From the NCBI GenBank assembly GCA_003135055.1, contig PLDF01000424.1:30226-94225 (forward strand): 64,000 nucleotides of DNA, in the 5' to 3' direction. Positions 25,544 to 33,962 of the stretch are shown in pieces. This stretch comes from Bryobacterales bacterium (GTDB lineage: Bacteria > Acidobacteriota > Terriglobia > Bryobacterales > Bryobacteraceae). Both the position numbers and the translations under genes were made by a program. The notes beneath the pieces are model-generated. The model was not told the origin of the DNA and did no database searches. It saw nothing but the letters and a program-made list of their open reading frames with translations. Numbering within the stretch: position 1 is the stretch's first letter; each line of letters opens with the position of its first letter.

Positions 25544-26447
25544 TGGCGGCCTCCGCAGCCGGCGCGCCGGCGATTCGAACGAAGATATCGTGCAGTGAAG
25601 GTTTGGTCACGGAAAAGCTGGCGATGCGAGTTCGCGAGACCAACGCGCACAGCACTTGCTGAGTGTCGCAGCCGCGCGAGAGACGCAGTTCCTGCACCTG
25701 CCCCAAGTCGCGGACTTCTTCGACTCCGGGAAGCCCCCGCATTACCGCCGCCCCACCTTCGGCGGAAACGCGGATGGTATCGTTGCCGTACTCGGCCTGA
25801 ATGGATTCAAGGGTCCCGTCGAGCACTTTCCTGCCGCGAAAGATCATGAAGATGGAATCGCACATGGTCTCGGCGACGCGCATATCGTGAGTGCTGAGAA
25901 TGACGGTAGCGCCGCGGCGGCGTAGGTCGAGAATCGCGTCGCGCAGCACCTCCGCATTCACAGGGTCGAGGCCGCTGAAGGGCTCATCGAGAATCAGCAG
26001 CTTGGGCTCGGGGACCACGGCGGCGATGAACTGCACTCGCTGCGTCATCCCCTTGCTGAGGGCTTGCACCTTGTGCGAGCCCCACTCGGCGAGGCCGAGC
26101 CGTTCGAGCCACCGATCCACCTCGGCCGAGACGCTGCGGCCGCCGCGCAGCTCGCCGTAGAATTCGAGCAGCGGTTTCACCGCCATGTTTCTGTAGAGTC
26201 CGCGCTCTTCCGGCAGATAGCCAATATGCTCCGAGCGCGCCGAAGTCATCCGCTGGCCCAGGACGCGAATGGATCCCGAATCGGGATAGAAGATATTGAC
26301 GATCATGCGCATCGTAGTGGTCTTGCCGGACCCATTGGGACCGATAAAACCGTAGACGGACCCCTCAGGAACCGTTAGCGTGAGATTGTCTACGGCCGTG
26401 ACGGAACCGAAGGTCTTGGTAACTGACGCGATCTCGACGGCTGCCAT
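25536..26447 (-). CDS. ABC exporter ATP-binding protein
   Basis: Cytoplasmic ATPase partner of the ABC-2 permease, 303 residues. Motifs in order: Walker A GPNGSGKTT near residue 37, Q-loop region IGYLPEERGLYRN, signature ALSKGMTQRVQF, Walker B LLILDEPFSGLDP, D-loop and H-loop ILSTHDM. A C-terminal extension of about 90 residues (MRGLPGVEEVRDLGQVQELR, VTKPSLHDIFVRIAG) is typical of DUF4162-type exporter ATPases. It is first in a two-gene operon with an eight-base overlap. The signature reads LSKGM rather than LSGGQ, which is common in this NatA-like subgroup. Upstream of 26447 to 26669 there is no gene. Confidence 0.92.
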   Translation of the reverse strand: MAAVEIASVTKTFGSVTAVDNLTLTVPEGSVYGFIGPNGSGKTTTMRMIVNIFYPDSGSIRVLGQRMTSARSEHIGYLPEERGLYRNMAVKPLLEFYGELRGGRSVSAEVDRWLERLGLAEWGSHKVQALSKGMTQRVQFIAAVVPEPKLLILDEPFSGLDPVNAEVLRDAILDLRRRGATVILSTHDMRVAETMCDSIFMIFRGRKVLDGTLESIQAEYGNDTIRVSAEGGAAVMRGLPGVEEVRDLGQVQELRLSRGCDTQQVLCALVSRTRIASFSVTKPSLHDIFVRIAGAPAAEAASA

Positions 26448-26669
26448 GTGCAGGCAATGGTAGCATGCGCCGGAGTACTATCTCTCACAGCGGGAGGGTG
26501 TGGAGAGTTGAGGCAGCGACCTTTCGACGCTGAGACGCCAAGGCGCGGATATCGGCGCTGAGAAAACATAAGCGAATGAGGTCTTGTCTTCTCTGCGCGG
26601 CCTCTGCGCCCCGGCGGCTGTGAGAAAAAATCGACCAAAATCATTTTCGACGAACCATGTTTCAACGAC

Positions 26670-27653
26670 TTGCGCTGTGGAAGACCCCGAAAAACTCGAT
26701 TCTTTCTCACGACCTGCGCCTCCGCGTCGAAAGCATTCTGCTACGATGGCGTTCTGCGCCTCGGCATCCACACCTCCACACCGGGCTCACTTGAAGGCGC
26801 CGCGCTCACTGCCGCCGGGTTGGGCGCCAATACCTTTCAGATTTTTTCCGCCAGCCCGCGTATGTGGCGCGCCCGCGTTCCCGAACCGGAGCAGATCCGC
26901 CTTATCCGCGCCGCGCGCGAGCGGTTCGATCTAAATCCGCTGGTAGTTCACGCCAACTACCTGATCAATCTCGCCTCGCAAGATCCGCCGATTCGCGCCA
27001 AGTCCATTGATGGCTTTCGAGGCGAGATCGAGCGCGCTGCCGCTATCGGCGCCGAGTATCTGGTGGTGCATCCCGGCAGCTGCCGCGGCCAGTCCGTGGA
27101 AGCGGGCATCGCCGCCGTCGCGCTCGGCCTGCGCGACGCCGCCGCGGGTTTACGCACGCTGCAGGTGACGGTGCTTCTCGAGAACACCGCCGGCTCCGGC
27201 GCTACGCTCGGCAGCCGCTTCGAAGAACTGCAATCCATCCGCGATCTTGCGCGCCGTCTTACCAGCTTGCCCGTGGGTTATTGTTTCGACGCGTGCCATC
27301 TGCTGGCCGCCGGTTTCGACATCGCGTCGGCCGCGGGATTGCGCAGCACTCTTCGCCATGCCGAGCTTATATTGGGTCTGGAAAACGTCCGCGTGATTCA
27401 TGCCAACGATTCGAAGGCGCCTCTGGGGTCGCGCGTCGACCGCCATGCCAACATAGGCGAAGGACATATCGGCCGCGAAGCCTTCCGCCGCATTCTCACT
27501 CACCCCAAATTGCGCGCTAAGCCGTTCATCCTCGAGACTCCCGTCGATGAACCTGGCGACGACCGGCGGAATCTCGACACTCTGAAGGCGCTCGCGGCGC
27601 GAACCGCACAACGGCCCGACGCGGGTAAAGTCAGCGGTGGCCGTCGCGGATAG
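26670..27653 (+). CDS. nfo: Endonuclease IV (AP endonuclease)
   Basis: Base-excision-repair enzyme cutting DNA at abasic sites with three metal ions. The TIM-barrel motifs are all present: LGIHTSTPGSLEGA, VHANYLINLAS, YLVVHPGSCRG, VLLENTAGSG, GYCFDACHLLAAGFD, VRVIHANDSKAPLGSRVDRHANIGEGHIG and FILETP, giving the His, Glu and Asp ligands. The homologous part begins at the codons for LRLGIHTS (26754). No ATG, GTG or TTG occurs in frame between there and the TTG at 26670; a CTG at 26754 would give the standard family N-terminus, so the true start may be non-canonical or a small frame error may hide it. The product without the leader is about 299 residues, close to family length. Confidence 0.88.
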   Translation: MRCGRPRKTRFFLTTCASASKAFCYDGVLRLGIHTSTPGSLEGAALTAAGLGANTFQIFSASPRMWRARVPEPEQIRLIRAARERFDLNPLVVHANYLINLASQDPPIRAKSIDGFRGEIERAAAIGAEYLVVHPGSCRGQSVEAGIAAVALGLRDAAAGLRTLQVTVLLENTAGSGATLGSRFEELQSIRDLARRLTSLPVGYCFDACHLLAAGFDIASAAGLRSTLRHAELILGLENVRVIHANDSKAPLGSRVDRHANIGEGHIGREAFRRILTHPKLRAKPFILETPVDEPGDDRRNLDTLKALAARTAQRPDAGKVSGGRRG

Positions 27654-28284
27654 GCGGCCATGAATGCGACCTATGCTTACTCGACTTGCCATTCTCCCGC
27701 CGGTCGTATCTCCTGGCGCTTTAACCGCCGCCCTACTACGCGCCGAATCTTGAGCGCGACGCCGAAAGTTGTTGCGCAAACGCGTCATCGGAGGTGGGGC
27801 ATGGGGTGGCTTGCCGCCGGCCGAGCGATGCTCGCCGCGTGCCGCTTTCGCGGTACGACGGCGATGACAAGCTAAACCGTACTCCACCCGTCTGGCTCAC
27901 TGAGTGCTTAAGCGGATTTGGGAACGCGCAGCCAGCACGGGTTTTGTGGGGCCGATGGTCAATCTGCGGCGGATTGTGAATCCGCCGGCCGGCTTTGAGC
28001 CGCCCTTGCGAGTAAGACAAAGGCGGGCTCCGAGTCTCTACATTTAACCACCGGGAGAGTTCCTTCGGCTTTGACTCCGGCAGGCGGATTCACAATCCGT
28101 CGCACGTTACCAATCTGGTTAGCAACCTGCTCCACGAACGCGGTTCGCACTGCGTTTCGCGAATCCGCTCGATCGCCCATCCGGCTCACTGAGCGCGCCG
28201 ACAATTCGGAGGCTGTGTTAACACAGCATTTTCAGCCAGGTCCACAGCCGCACCGGCGAGTCGCCGCGCTCGGTTTCTTCACGA
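27654..28284. repeat. Intergenic region with GGATTGTGAATCC-type repeats
   Basis: Two related palindromic units lie here: GGCGGATTGTGAATCCGCC (27968-27986) and, in inverse orientation of the core, GGCGGATTCACAATCCG (28083-28099). Each can form its own hairpin and the two can pair with each other. The gap between the convergent endonuclease IV and S53 protease genes holds no convincing gene, so transcript termination may involve these hairpins. Confidence 0.5.
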
Positions 28285-29841
28285 TTACGATCCGCTACTA
28301 CCTTTGCGCCGTGTGTTTTTGCCCGCGCCGCCCAGCGCTGCGAGCAGATCCTCGCCTGAGGGCGACCCCAGTCCAGTACAGGCGTCCCACGCCGGGCCCG
28401 CCGAAAACGAGCCGTTCGACCCTTGCGTGATGTCGTGGAATGCCTTCGTCGAACCAGAGAGCTTATATAGAGCCGGCAGCACGAATCCCACGGGTTGCCC
28501 GAGCTTCTGGTTAAGCAGCGCAATCAGCCCGCTCCACAGCGGCGCCACTGCGCTGGTGCCGCCAATCACAGAGGATGTACCATCCACCAGCACCTGGTAT
28601 CCCGATTCCGGGTCGGCATCCCCTGAAACGTCCGGCACGCCACGCCCGCCGCCCGTGGGAGGCTTCACGCCGGCACTCGCCTGAAAGGTGGGCAAGGGAA
28701 ACTGCACGCTGAACCCGCCGCCCGTCGAGCCGCCTTTCGCGCCGTCGTTCCATACCGTCTCGCTCGTAATCGCCCCGTTGGCGCTCTGCAGATTGGTTCC
28801 CCCGCAGGCTAAAATGTGCGGGCTGGATGCCGGGAAGTCCACATGGTTTCCCCCGTCTTTCACGCCGTCGCTCGAACCGTCGTCGCCGGCCGCCGCGCAG
28901 ATGCTCACGCCCAGCAAGGCCGCGGCCGCCGCGGCCGCATCGAAGGCACTCATCGCCTGCGCCGTCCACCCCGATTCCGGCCCTCCCCAACTGGTGGAGA
29001 TCACCGAGGGCTTGTTGGTCGCGTCGTGAATCGCCGTGGTGAGCATGTCCTGATAGCCGGCGGTCGTATTGGGCGCAAAGTACACGGCGATGCGCGCGCC
29101 CGGCGCGACTGCCCCCGCGACCTCGATATCGAGCATCACCTCGCCATCGGCGCTGTTCGCGGTTGTCGGATTGTTCTTCCCCTTGTCCACCGATACCGCG
29201 ATCACCGTGGGTTCTTTCACGCCGATCGAGGGGAAGTATTTCTGCAGATCGGCCGGACGAAAGCCGCCCCCGAGTTCCAGAATGCCGATAGTCTGCCCCG
29301 TCCCGTCGGCATCCAATGGAAACTGGTAGAGTTGCGCAACCTGCCGCGGCGTATAGGAGACCGCGCTGGCCGCATTGGTTTTGACGCGGAAATGTGGTTT
29401 TACGTGAGGCCGGTTATCGAGGCCGAGCACAGCCTCGATGGACCCCGCCATTTCCGCCGGAACCTGTACGGCGCCCGTGCGCGCCCGGTATTTGGTTCCC
29501 TCGAGTTCATAGCGATCGAATGAGACGCCGAAGGCCTTCGACATATCGGCTGCGGTTCCTTGCAGCCTGACCGTGCGGCGCTCGGGCGCGACTTCGATCA
29601 CCGTAAGGTTGTATTCCTTAGCGAGTGCCTTGACTTGATCGATGACGCCTGGATCGGCGCCGTGTCTGGCGGCGAATTCTTCCCGTGAAATTGTGTCGCC
29701 GCCTCTCTGCGGCGCTTCCATGGGAGTCTTCGGTTTAAGGATCACGGAAACTTCAACCACTTCGTCTTTCGGCACGTCGCCTGTGCGCGTGCCGGCCGGG
29801 AGCCGTTCGCTGCCCGGGAGCGGAACTTTCTTGCTGGCCAT
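28285..29841 (-). CDS. S53 family serine-carboxyl peptidase (kumamolisin/sedolisin type)
   Basis: Secreted or envelope acid protease made as a proenzyme, 518 residues. The pro-domain (about 1-170) has EVVEVSVILKPKTP, VIEVAPERRTVRLQGTAADMSKAFGV and YRARTGAVQVPAEMAGSIEAVLGLDNRP, typical of pro-kumamolisin. The catalytic domain starts at SYTPRQVAQLYQFP. The Glu and Asp of DGEVMLDIEVAG, the oxyanion Asp in the GDDGSSDG region, and the Ser in IGGTSAVAPLWSGL make the Ser-Glu-Asp site; the calcium site is in HDITQGSNG and WDACTGLGSP. No classical signal peptide is visible after ATG 29841, which has a strong GGAGGG site, as in kumamolisin itself. Confidence 0.93.
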   Translation of the reverse strand: MASKKVPLPGSERLPAGTRTGDVPKDEVVEVSVILKPKTPMEAPQRGGDTISREEFAARHGADPGVIDQVKALAKEYNLTVIEVAPERRTVRLQGTAADMSKAFGVSFDRYELEGTKYRARTGAVQVPAEMAGSIEAVLGLDNRPHVKPHFRVKTNAASAVSYTPRQVAQLYQFPLDADGTGQTIGILELGGGFRPADLQKYFPSIGVKEPTVIAVSVDKGKNNPTTANSADGEVMLDIEVAGAVAPGARIAVYFAPNTTAGYQDMLTTAIHDATNKPSVISTSWGGPESGWTAQAMSAFDAAAAAAALLGVSICAAAGDDGSSDGVKDGGNHVDFPASSPHILACGGTNLQSANGAITSETVWNDGAKGGSTGGGFSVQFPLPTFQASAGVKPPTGGGRGVPDVSGDADPESGYQVLVDGTSSVIGGTSAVAPLWSGLIALLNQKLGQPVGFVLPALYKLSGSTKAFHDITQGSNGSFSAGPAWDACTGLGSPSGEDLLAALGGAGKNTRRKGSSGS

Positions 29842-30022
29842 GCTCTCTTGCCCTCCTTCAAAAAAGTATAATTCCGCCTGGCCGGATATGGCTGGAGCGT
29901 TTGTGCTGCTTCGCACGTTACGCCCGGTGATCGGGAGGGCGACGCTAACAGCGCTGCCACAAATCCGCAAGGCCGACGTGGCGCGCGCACTCTTGCGTTC
30001 TCGAGTGCGTGCGCCACATCGG

Positions 30023-31084
30023 CTAGCGCAGATCACTGACGGCGTCCAAAAACCGCCGCGCGACCAGCGGCGCATCGAACTGCTCTACCCAGTTCGAGGG
30101 AGGCTGAGGCGACCGAAAAACCCGCTCGATTCCCGCGGCCAATGCCTCCGCATTGTCCGGTTCCACCAGCACGCCGTGCGGCGCCACCTCCGGAATGGCC
30201 GCGGCGCGCGCTGCGACGATGGGCTTTCCCGCGGCCATCGCTTCCAACAGCACGATGCCGAAACCTTCCTGCACGCTCGGAAGGCAGAACGCGTCCGCGC
30301 GGTTATACTCTTCGGCGAGTTGCGCGCGCGAAACGTCGCCCAGCCACGTCACCACGCTATCGAGCCGCAAGTCCCGCGAGAGCGTGCGCCACGCCGCATT
30401 GCACGGGCCATTGCCGACGATGCGTATGCGCAGCTCCGGCAGGCGTTCCCGCAATATCGCCGCCGCGCGCAGTAACACCGGAACGCGCTTGCGATGGTAG
30501 AACCGGCCCACGAAGAGTACCGTGCAGCCGAGTACCGTGCAGCCAGGCATTCCCGGGCCGGGCCCTCGCGATCCGCTCCGTTGCGCCGGGTGCTCCGCCA
30601 GCAGGCGCCGCCACTCGGCGAGATCGATCAGCTCCGGCACGATCGCCGGCATCTCGCGCAGCCCGTAAAACTCCATCGCCCGCTCTCCGGAATAGCGGCT
30701 GGTCGCCAGCACGCGCGCGGCGCGGTTCACGTGCAGGCGCTCGCAACGCGCCTGGATCGACATGGTGAGCCGCGTCAGCCCCGATTCGAAGCGAACCTCG
30801 TCGGCAATCACGCCCTTCAGCGACGCCACATGCGGCGCGCCGGATGCGATGCGGTAACCATCCATATCGAAACCGACGGTGAGATCGAACTCGGCCGAGC
30901 GCTTGAGCGAGCGGTTGAACGCCAGCCGCTCGAAAGTGTAATTGGGGAAGTGGCGGCGCGGCGTTTCGTAGGTTACCGCGTGACCCAGCTTCTCCAGTGC
31001 GCCCGCCAATGCGGTGATGCCGGCGTAGGTGCCGCTGCCGCGCCGGATATCGAGCGGCGTGGACGTGAGAAAACGAATACGCAA
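30023..31084 (-). CDS. Glycosyltransferase family 4-type protein
   Basis: Cytoplasmic retaining glycosyltransferase with a GT-B fold, 353 residues, probably acting on a cell-surface glycan or lipid. The N-terminal domain begins RIRFLTSTPLDIRRGSGTYAGITALAGAL with the glycine-rich acceptor loop. The C-terminal domain has LFVGRFYHRKRVPVLLRA, IVGNGP, and the donor-site motif AFCLPSVQEGFGIVLLEAMAAGKPIVA (the E-x7-E pattern). Before the LFVGRF strand a 15-base perfect tandem duplication (30515-30544) doubles the residues GCTVL, so the protein has an insertion of five residues. It is divergent from queC with only 35 bases between start codons. Confidence 0.9.
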   Translation of the reverse strand: MRIRFLTSTPLDIRRGSGTYAGITALAGALEKLGHAVTYETPRRHFPNYTFERLAFNRSLKRSAEFDLTVGFDMDGYRIASGAPHVASLKGVIADEVRFESGLTRLTMSIQARCERLHVNRAARVLATSRYSGERAMEFYGLREMPAIVPELIDLAEWRRLLAEHPAQRSGSRGPGPGMPGCTVLGCTVLFVGRFYHRKRVPVLLRAAAILRERLPELRIRIVGNGPCNAAWRTLSRDLRLDSVVTWLGDVSRAQLAEEYNRADAFCLPSVQEGFGIVLLEAMAAGKPIVAARAAAIPEVAPHGVLVEPDNAEALAAGIERVFRSPQPPSNWVEQFDAPLVARRFLDAVSDLR

Positions 31085-31119
31085 ATTTAGCGCCAGCTAT
31101 AATTATAGAGAATCACCCC

Positions 31120-31812
31120 TTGGATTATCCCTTGCCAGGCTCCCCAAAAGCGGTGTGTTTGTTGAGCGGCGGACTCGATTCCGCCACCTGCCTCGCGCTC
31201 GCGCAGCGCGACGGCTTCGCCTGCTACGCGCTCTCGTTCGACTACGGCCAGCGGCACAGGAACGAGCTCGATGCCGCGGCGCGCATTGCGCAGGCGTTCG
31301 GCGTATCGCGGCATTTGGTGGCGCACATCGGCCTCGACGTCTTCGGCGGGTCGGCGCTCACCGGCGATATCGCCGTGCCCAAGTCGCGCAGCGCGGCGGA
31401 GATGGCGACTGGAATTCCGGTTACTTACGTACCCGCGCGCAATACTATTTTTCTTTCGTACGCGCTGGCGTGGGCGGAAGTGCTGGAAAGCTGCGATATC
31501 TTCATCGGCGTCAACGCGCTCGATTACTCGGGCTATCCCGATTGCCGCCCCGAATTCATCGAGGCTTACGAGCGTATGGCGAATCTGGCGACCAAAGCGG
31601 GCGTGGAAGGCCGCACGCGTCTCAAGATTCATACGCCGCTGTTGCATTTGACGAAGGCCGGCATTGTGAGACTCGCACGCCAGCTCGGCGTGCCGTTCGG
31701 CATGACGCACAGTTGCTACGACCCGGCGCCCGATGGCCGCGCGTGCGGCGAATGCGACGCCTGCCTGCTGCGCCGCAAGGGTTTCGAAGAGGCCGGCATT
31801 GAAGATCGCTGA
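31120..31812 (+). CDS. queC: 7-cyano-7-deazaguanine synthase QueC
   Basis: ATP- and zinc-dependent enzyme turning 7-carboxy-7-deazaguanine into preQ0 in queuosine biosynthesis. The 230-residue product has the PP-loop VCLLSGGLDSATCLALA, the strands ALSFDYGQRHRNELDAA, VPARNTIFLSYALAWAE, FIGVNALDYSGYPDCRPEFI, and the zinc-binding set in THSCYDPAPDGRACGECDACLLRRKGF (CxnCxxCxxC). The start is uncertain: TTG 31120 gives a normal length, GTG 31153 would remove 11 residues. A TATAAT sits at 31098-31103. It overlaps queE by 14 bases. Confidence 0.93.
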   Translation: MDYPLPGSPKAVCLLSGGLDSATCLALAQRDGFACYALSFDYGQRHRNELDAAARIAQAFGVSRHLVAHIGLDVFGGSALTGDIAVPKSRSAAEMATGIPVTYVPARNTIFLSYALAWAEVLESCDIFIGVNALDYSGYPDCRPEFIEAYERMANLATKAGVEGRTRLKIHTPLLHLTKAGIVRLARQLGVPFGMTHSCYDPAPDGRACGECDACLLRRKGFEEAGIEDR

Positions 31813-32479
31813 GCTTTTCTACTCGCTGCAAGGCGAGGGGTCGCTGATCGGGACGCCCTCGTTCTTCATCCGCACCAGCGGCTGCAACCTGCGCTGCTCA
31901 TGGTGCGATACGCCCTACACGTCGTGGCAGCCGGAGGGCTCGGAAATGAGCCTGGACGATATTTGCGCCGCGATCTGCGCTTTACCGCGGCATCCGGCTC
32001 GCCATGTAGTGGTCACCGGCGGCGAACCCATGATCGCGCCGGAGATCGTGGCGTTGACGGAACGCCTGCGGGCGCTGGGGCTGCACATCACGGTGGAGAC
32101 CGCAGGCACGTTGTTCAAGCCGGTCGCCTGCGATCTGATGAGCATCAGCCCGAAGCTTGCGAATTCGACGCCGGAGGGTCCCTGGGCGGCGCAGCACGAG
32201 CGGCTGCGGCTTCAAGCGGACGTATTGGGGAAGCTGATGGCCGGCTATGAATATCAGTTGAAGTTCGTGATTGCCAGACCGGAAGACGTGGCGGAGGTGA
32301 AATCGCTCGCGGCGGCTTGGAACGCGCCGGCGGAGCGCATTGTCCTGATGCCCGAAGGAATCGACCCGGTACGTCTGCGCGAGAGGGCTTTGTGGCTGGC
32401 GGAGATCTGCAAGGACGAAAATTTCCGTTTTAGCCCCAGGCTGCACGTGGACCTTTACGGGAACCGGCGCGGGGTCTGA
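31799..32479 (+). CDS. queE: 7-carboxy-7-deazaguanine synthase QueE (radical SAM)
   Basis: Radical SAM enzyme converting 6-carboxytetrahydropterin to 7-carboxy-7-deazaguanine, the step before QueC. From TTG 31799 the 226-residue product begins LKIAELFYSLQGEGSLIGTPSFFIR. It has the QueE cluster motif SGCNLRCSWCDTPYTSW (CxxxCxxC), the SAM-site motif VVTGGEPM, and VETAGTL, SISPKLANSTP and KFVIARPEDV later. TTG is chosen because homology begins there and because it makes a tight 14-base overlap with queC. queD and queF are not in the window. The TGA stop is followed at once by a GTGGGACAGG hairpin. Confidence 0.93.
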   Translation: MKIAELFYSLQGEGSLIGTPSFFIRTSGCNLRCSWCDTPYTSWQPEGSEMSLDDICAAICALPRHPARHVVVTGGEPMIAPEIVALTERLRALGLHITVETAGTLFKPVACDLMSISPKLANSTPEGPWAAQHERLRLQADVLGKLMAGYEYQLKFVIARPEDVAEVKSLAAAWNAPAERIVLMPEGIDPVRLRERALWLAEICKDENFRFSPRLHVDLYGNRRGV

Positions 32480-32503
32480 GTGGGACAGGCCTCCCGGCCT
32501 GTC
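32480..32503 (+). repeat. GTGGGACAGG hairpin immediately after queE stop
   Basis: Identical over 24 bases to 17361-17384. An 8-base stem (GACAGGCC/GGCCTGTC) with a TCCC loop begins right after the TGA of queE, so it probably serves as the 3' end of the queCE transcript. Confidence 0.6.
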
Positions 32504-32526
32504 GATTGCCGCCCCACAAATGCGTC

Positions 32527-32556
32527 TTGACACAATACAGAGACACGCGATATAGT
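32527..32556 (+). promoter_or_regulatory. Promoter of the vanished ADOP gene
   Basis: A perfect TTGACA (32527-32532), 18-base spacer, then TATAGT (32551-32556), 12 bases before the ATG of an ADOP-permease fragment. The promoter appears intact although the gene behind it is truncated. Confidence 0.6.
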
Positions 32557-32568
32557 TGAACTCGCCAT

Positions 32569-32725
32569 ATGCTGTTCCAGGATATCCGCTATGCTCTCGG
32601 GTTCTCATCAAGAATCCGGGTTTCACGGCAGTCGCCATCGCGACTCTCGCGCTCGGAATCGGCGTCAACACCGCCATCTTCAGCTTGGTCTACGGCGTGC
32701 TAATGCGCCCGCTGCCGTACGAGTG
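32569..32725 (+). pseudogene. ADOP/MacB-like permease, N-terminal fragment
   Basis: Only the first 50 or so codons of an ADOP-type FtsX permease remain. The ATG at 32569 reads MLFQDIRYALG; after a one-base shift near 32600 the frame continues LIKNPGFTAVAIATLALGIG, then VNTAIFSLVYGVLMRPLPYE, which aligns well with the start of the intact ADOP gene at 63885 (LRYAVRMLAKSPGFTLTVVG). After the PLPYE codons (about 32725) the similarity stops and intergenic sequence with a hairpin repeat follows. Confidence 0.8.
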
Positions 32726-32811
32726 CGGAAGTTGGGCTAATCTCCCTCCACATGTCCTACGAAATGCTTTGGGCAAGGCGGCAGAAACCGAGGGGTGTGC
32801 AGGTGAAGAGA

Positions 32812-32841
32812 GCCGGCTGCAGGTAGGATTGGCTGCCCCAC
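32812..32841 (-). repeat. GTGGGGCAGCC hairpin repeat at a stop codon
   Basis: On the minus strand TAG of the oxidoreductase gene is directly continued by TGGGGCAGCCAATCC and CTGCAGCCGGC. It closely resembles the element at 8630-8652, which also begins at a TAG stop. Confidence 0.55.
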
Positions 32842-33962
32842 TAACTCAGACGGACCTCGCGGCCGCCTTCCTGCAAGCTCTGTCTCGCCGCCTCTATGAC
32901 GCGATCGTTGAACCCGCTATTCGCGGCCGTCGCAAGCAAGCCGCCATCGAGTTGACCGCGTATCGCCGCGCTCACCATCTGTTCGATGGATCGATACCCG
33001 TACCCGGCCGGCGCTAATCCCGCACCGTCCCATTCGACATACTGGAAGTAATCCGGACTCGGCTCCGAATACGATGGCGGCTCCGCATAAGAGTACTTCA
33101 CGCCGCGATACTGATCCGAATGCGCGATCAATCCGCCGTCTTCGCGGCCCTGGCAGTACATCGTCAGGCCCTGCGTATTCCCTCCCGGCGCGGCGTCCGG
33201 GTAACCTAGCGCGTTTTGGACGTTGAGGCACGCGCCGTTATCCCAGATCACGCGCGCATCGGTCCAGAGATAACCTTCCGCGCCATTCGGGAAGCGGTCG
33301 CGGATTCCGTACACGCTTACTGCCACGGGCGTCAGTCCGGTGATGAAGTGCACTAAGTCGACATAGTGGCAGCCGATATAAGTGAATGCGTCCGAGTGTT
33401 CCTTGGTCATCCAGTTCTGGAAATTCGAGCGGCGGTAATACCACTTCTCCAGCAGACACGCAGTGCCCAGACGGAACTCGCCGAACCGGCCCTCGCGATA
33501 CGCGCGACGCGCCATCAGGCTGCGGTCGTCGAAGCGCTTGTGATAATCGATGGCGACTAACAGGCTGCGGCGTCGCGCTTCTTCGGCGATCTGAACGCCG
33601 TGGCGATGTTCGAGCACCAGCGGCTTCACCGTGCAGATATGCTGATCGCGGCCCAGCGCTTCCATAATGACTTCGTGGTGTAACTGGTCCGGCACAGCCA
33701 CGAACACCATGTTACGCGGCTCCATTTGCCGCATCGCATGCGCAAACGGGTTGAGATTTGCACTGAAGCTCTGGCCCGGAAACGCGCGCCGCAGCATGGG
33801 CGCGTCCGTTAGCGCCTGCAATGTTTCCTTGCGCCGCGCGCAAATAGCGATTCCGCCGACACGCCCCAGCCGCTGCAAGTGATACAGCGACGGCAGAATC
33901 TGATCGTGGACGATCATGCCGCCGCCCACAATCAATACGTCCAATACCTCCGCCGGTTTCAC
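32841..33962 (-). CDS. Gfo/Idh/MocA-type NAD(P)-dependent oxidoreductase
   Basis: Cytoplasmic sugar or cyclitol dehydrogenase-like protein, 373 residues. The Rossmann start is EVLDVLIVGGGMIVHDQILPSL; MVFVAVPDQLHHEVIMEALGRDQHICTVKPLVL carries the Lys of the family's EKP-type motif (here VKP), and LLVAIDYHKRFDD and FTYIGCHYVDLVHFITG hold the later catalytic His and Asp. Substrate unknown. The ATG overlaps the aminotransferase stop by four bases, so the two are translationally coupled; an amino-sugar pathway in which one gene oxidises and the other aminates is plausible but not proven. Confidence 0.87.
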   Translation of the reverse strand: MKPAEVLDVLIVGGGMIVHDQILPSLYHLQRLGRVGGIAICARRKETLQALTDAPMLRRAFPGQSFSANLNPFAHAMRQMEPRNMVFVAVPDQLHHEVIMEALGRDQHICTVKPLVLEHRHGVQIAEEARRRSLLVAIDYHKRFDDRSLMARRAYREGRFGEFRLGTACLLEKWYYRRSNFQNWMTKEHSDAFTYIGCHYVDLVHFITGLTPVAVSVYGIRDRFPNGAEGYLWTDARVIWDNGACLNVQNALGYPDAAPGGNTQGLTMYCQGREDGGLIAHSDQYRGVKYSYAEPPSYSEPSPDYFQYVEWDGAGLAPAGYGYRSIEQMVSAAIRGQLDGGLLATAANSGFNDRVIEAARQSLQEGGREVRLS

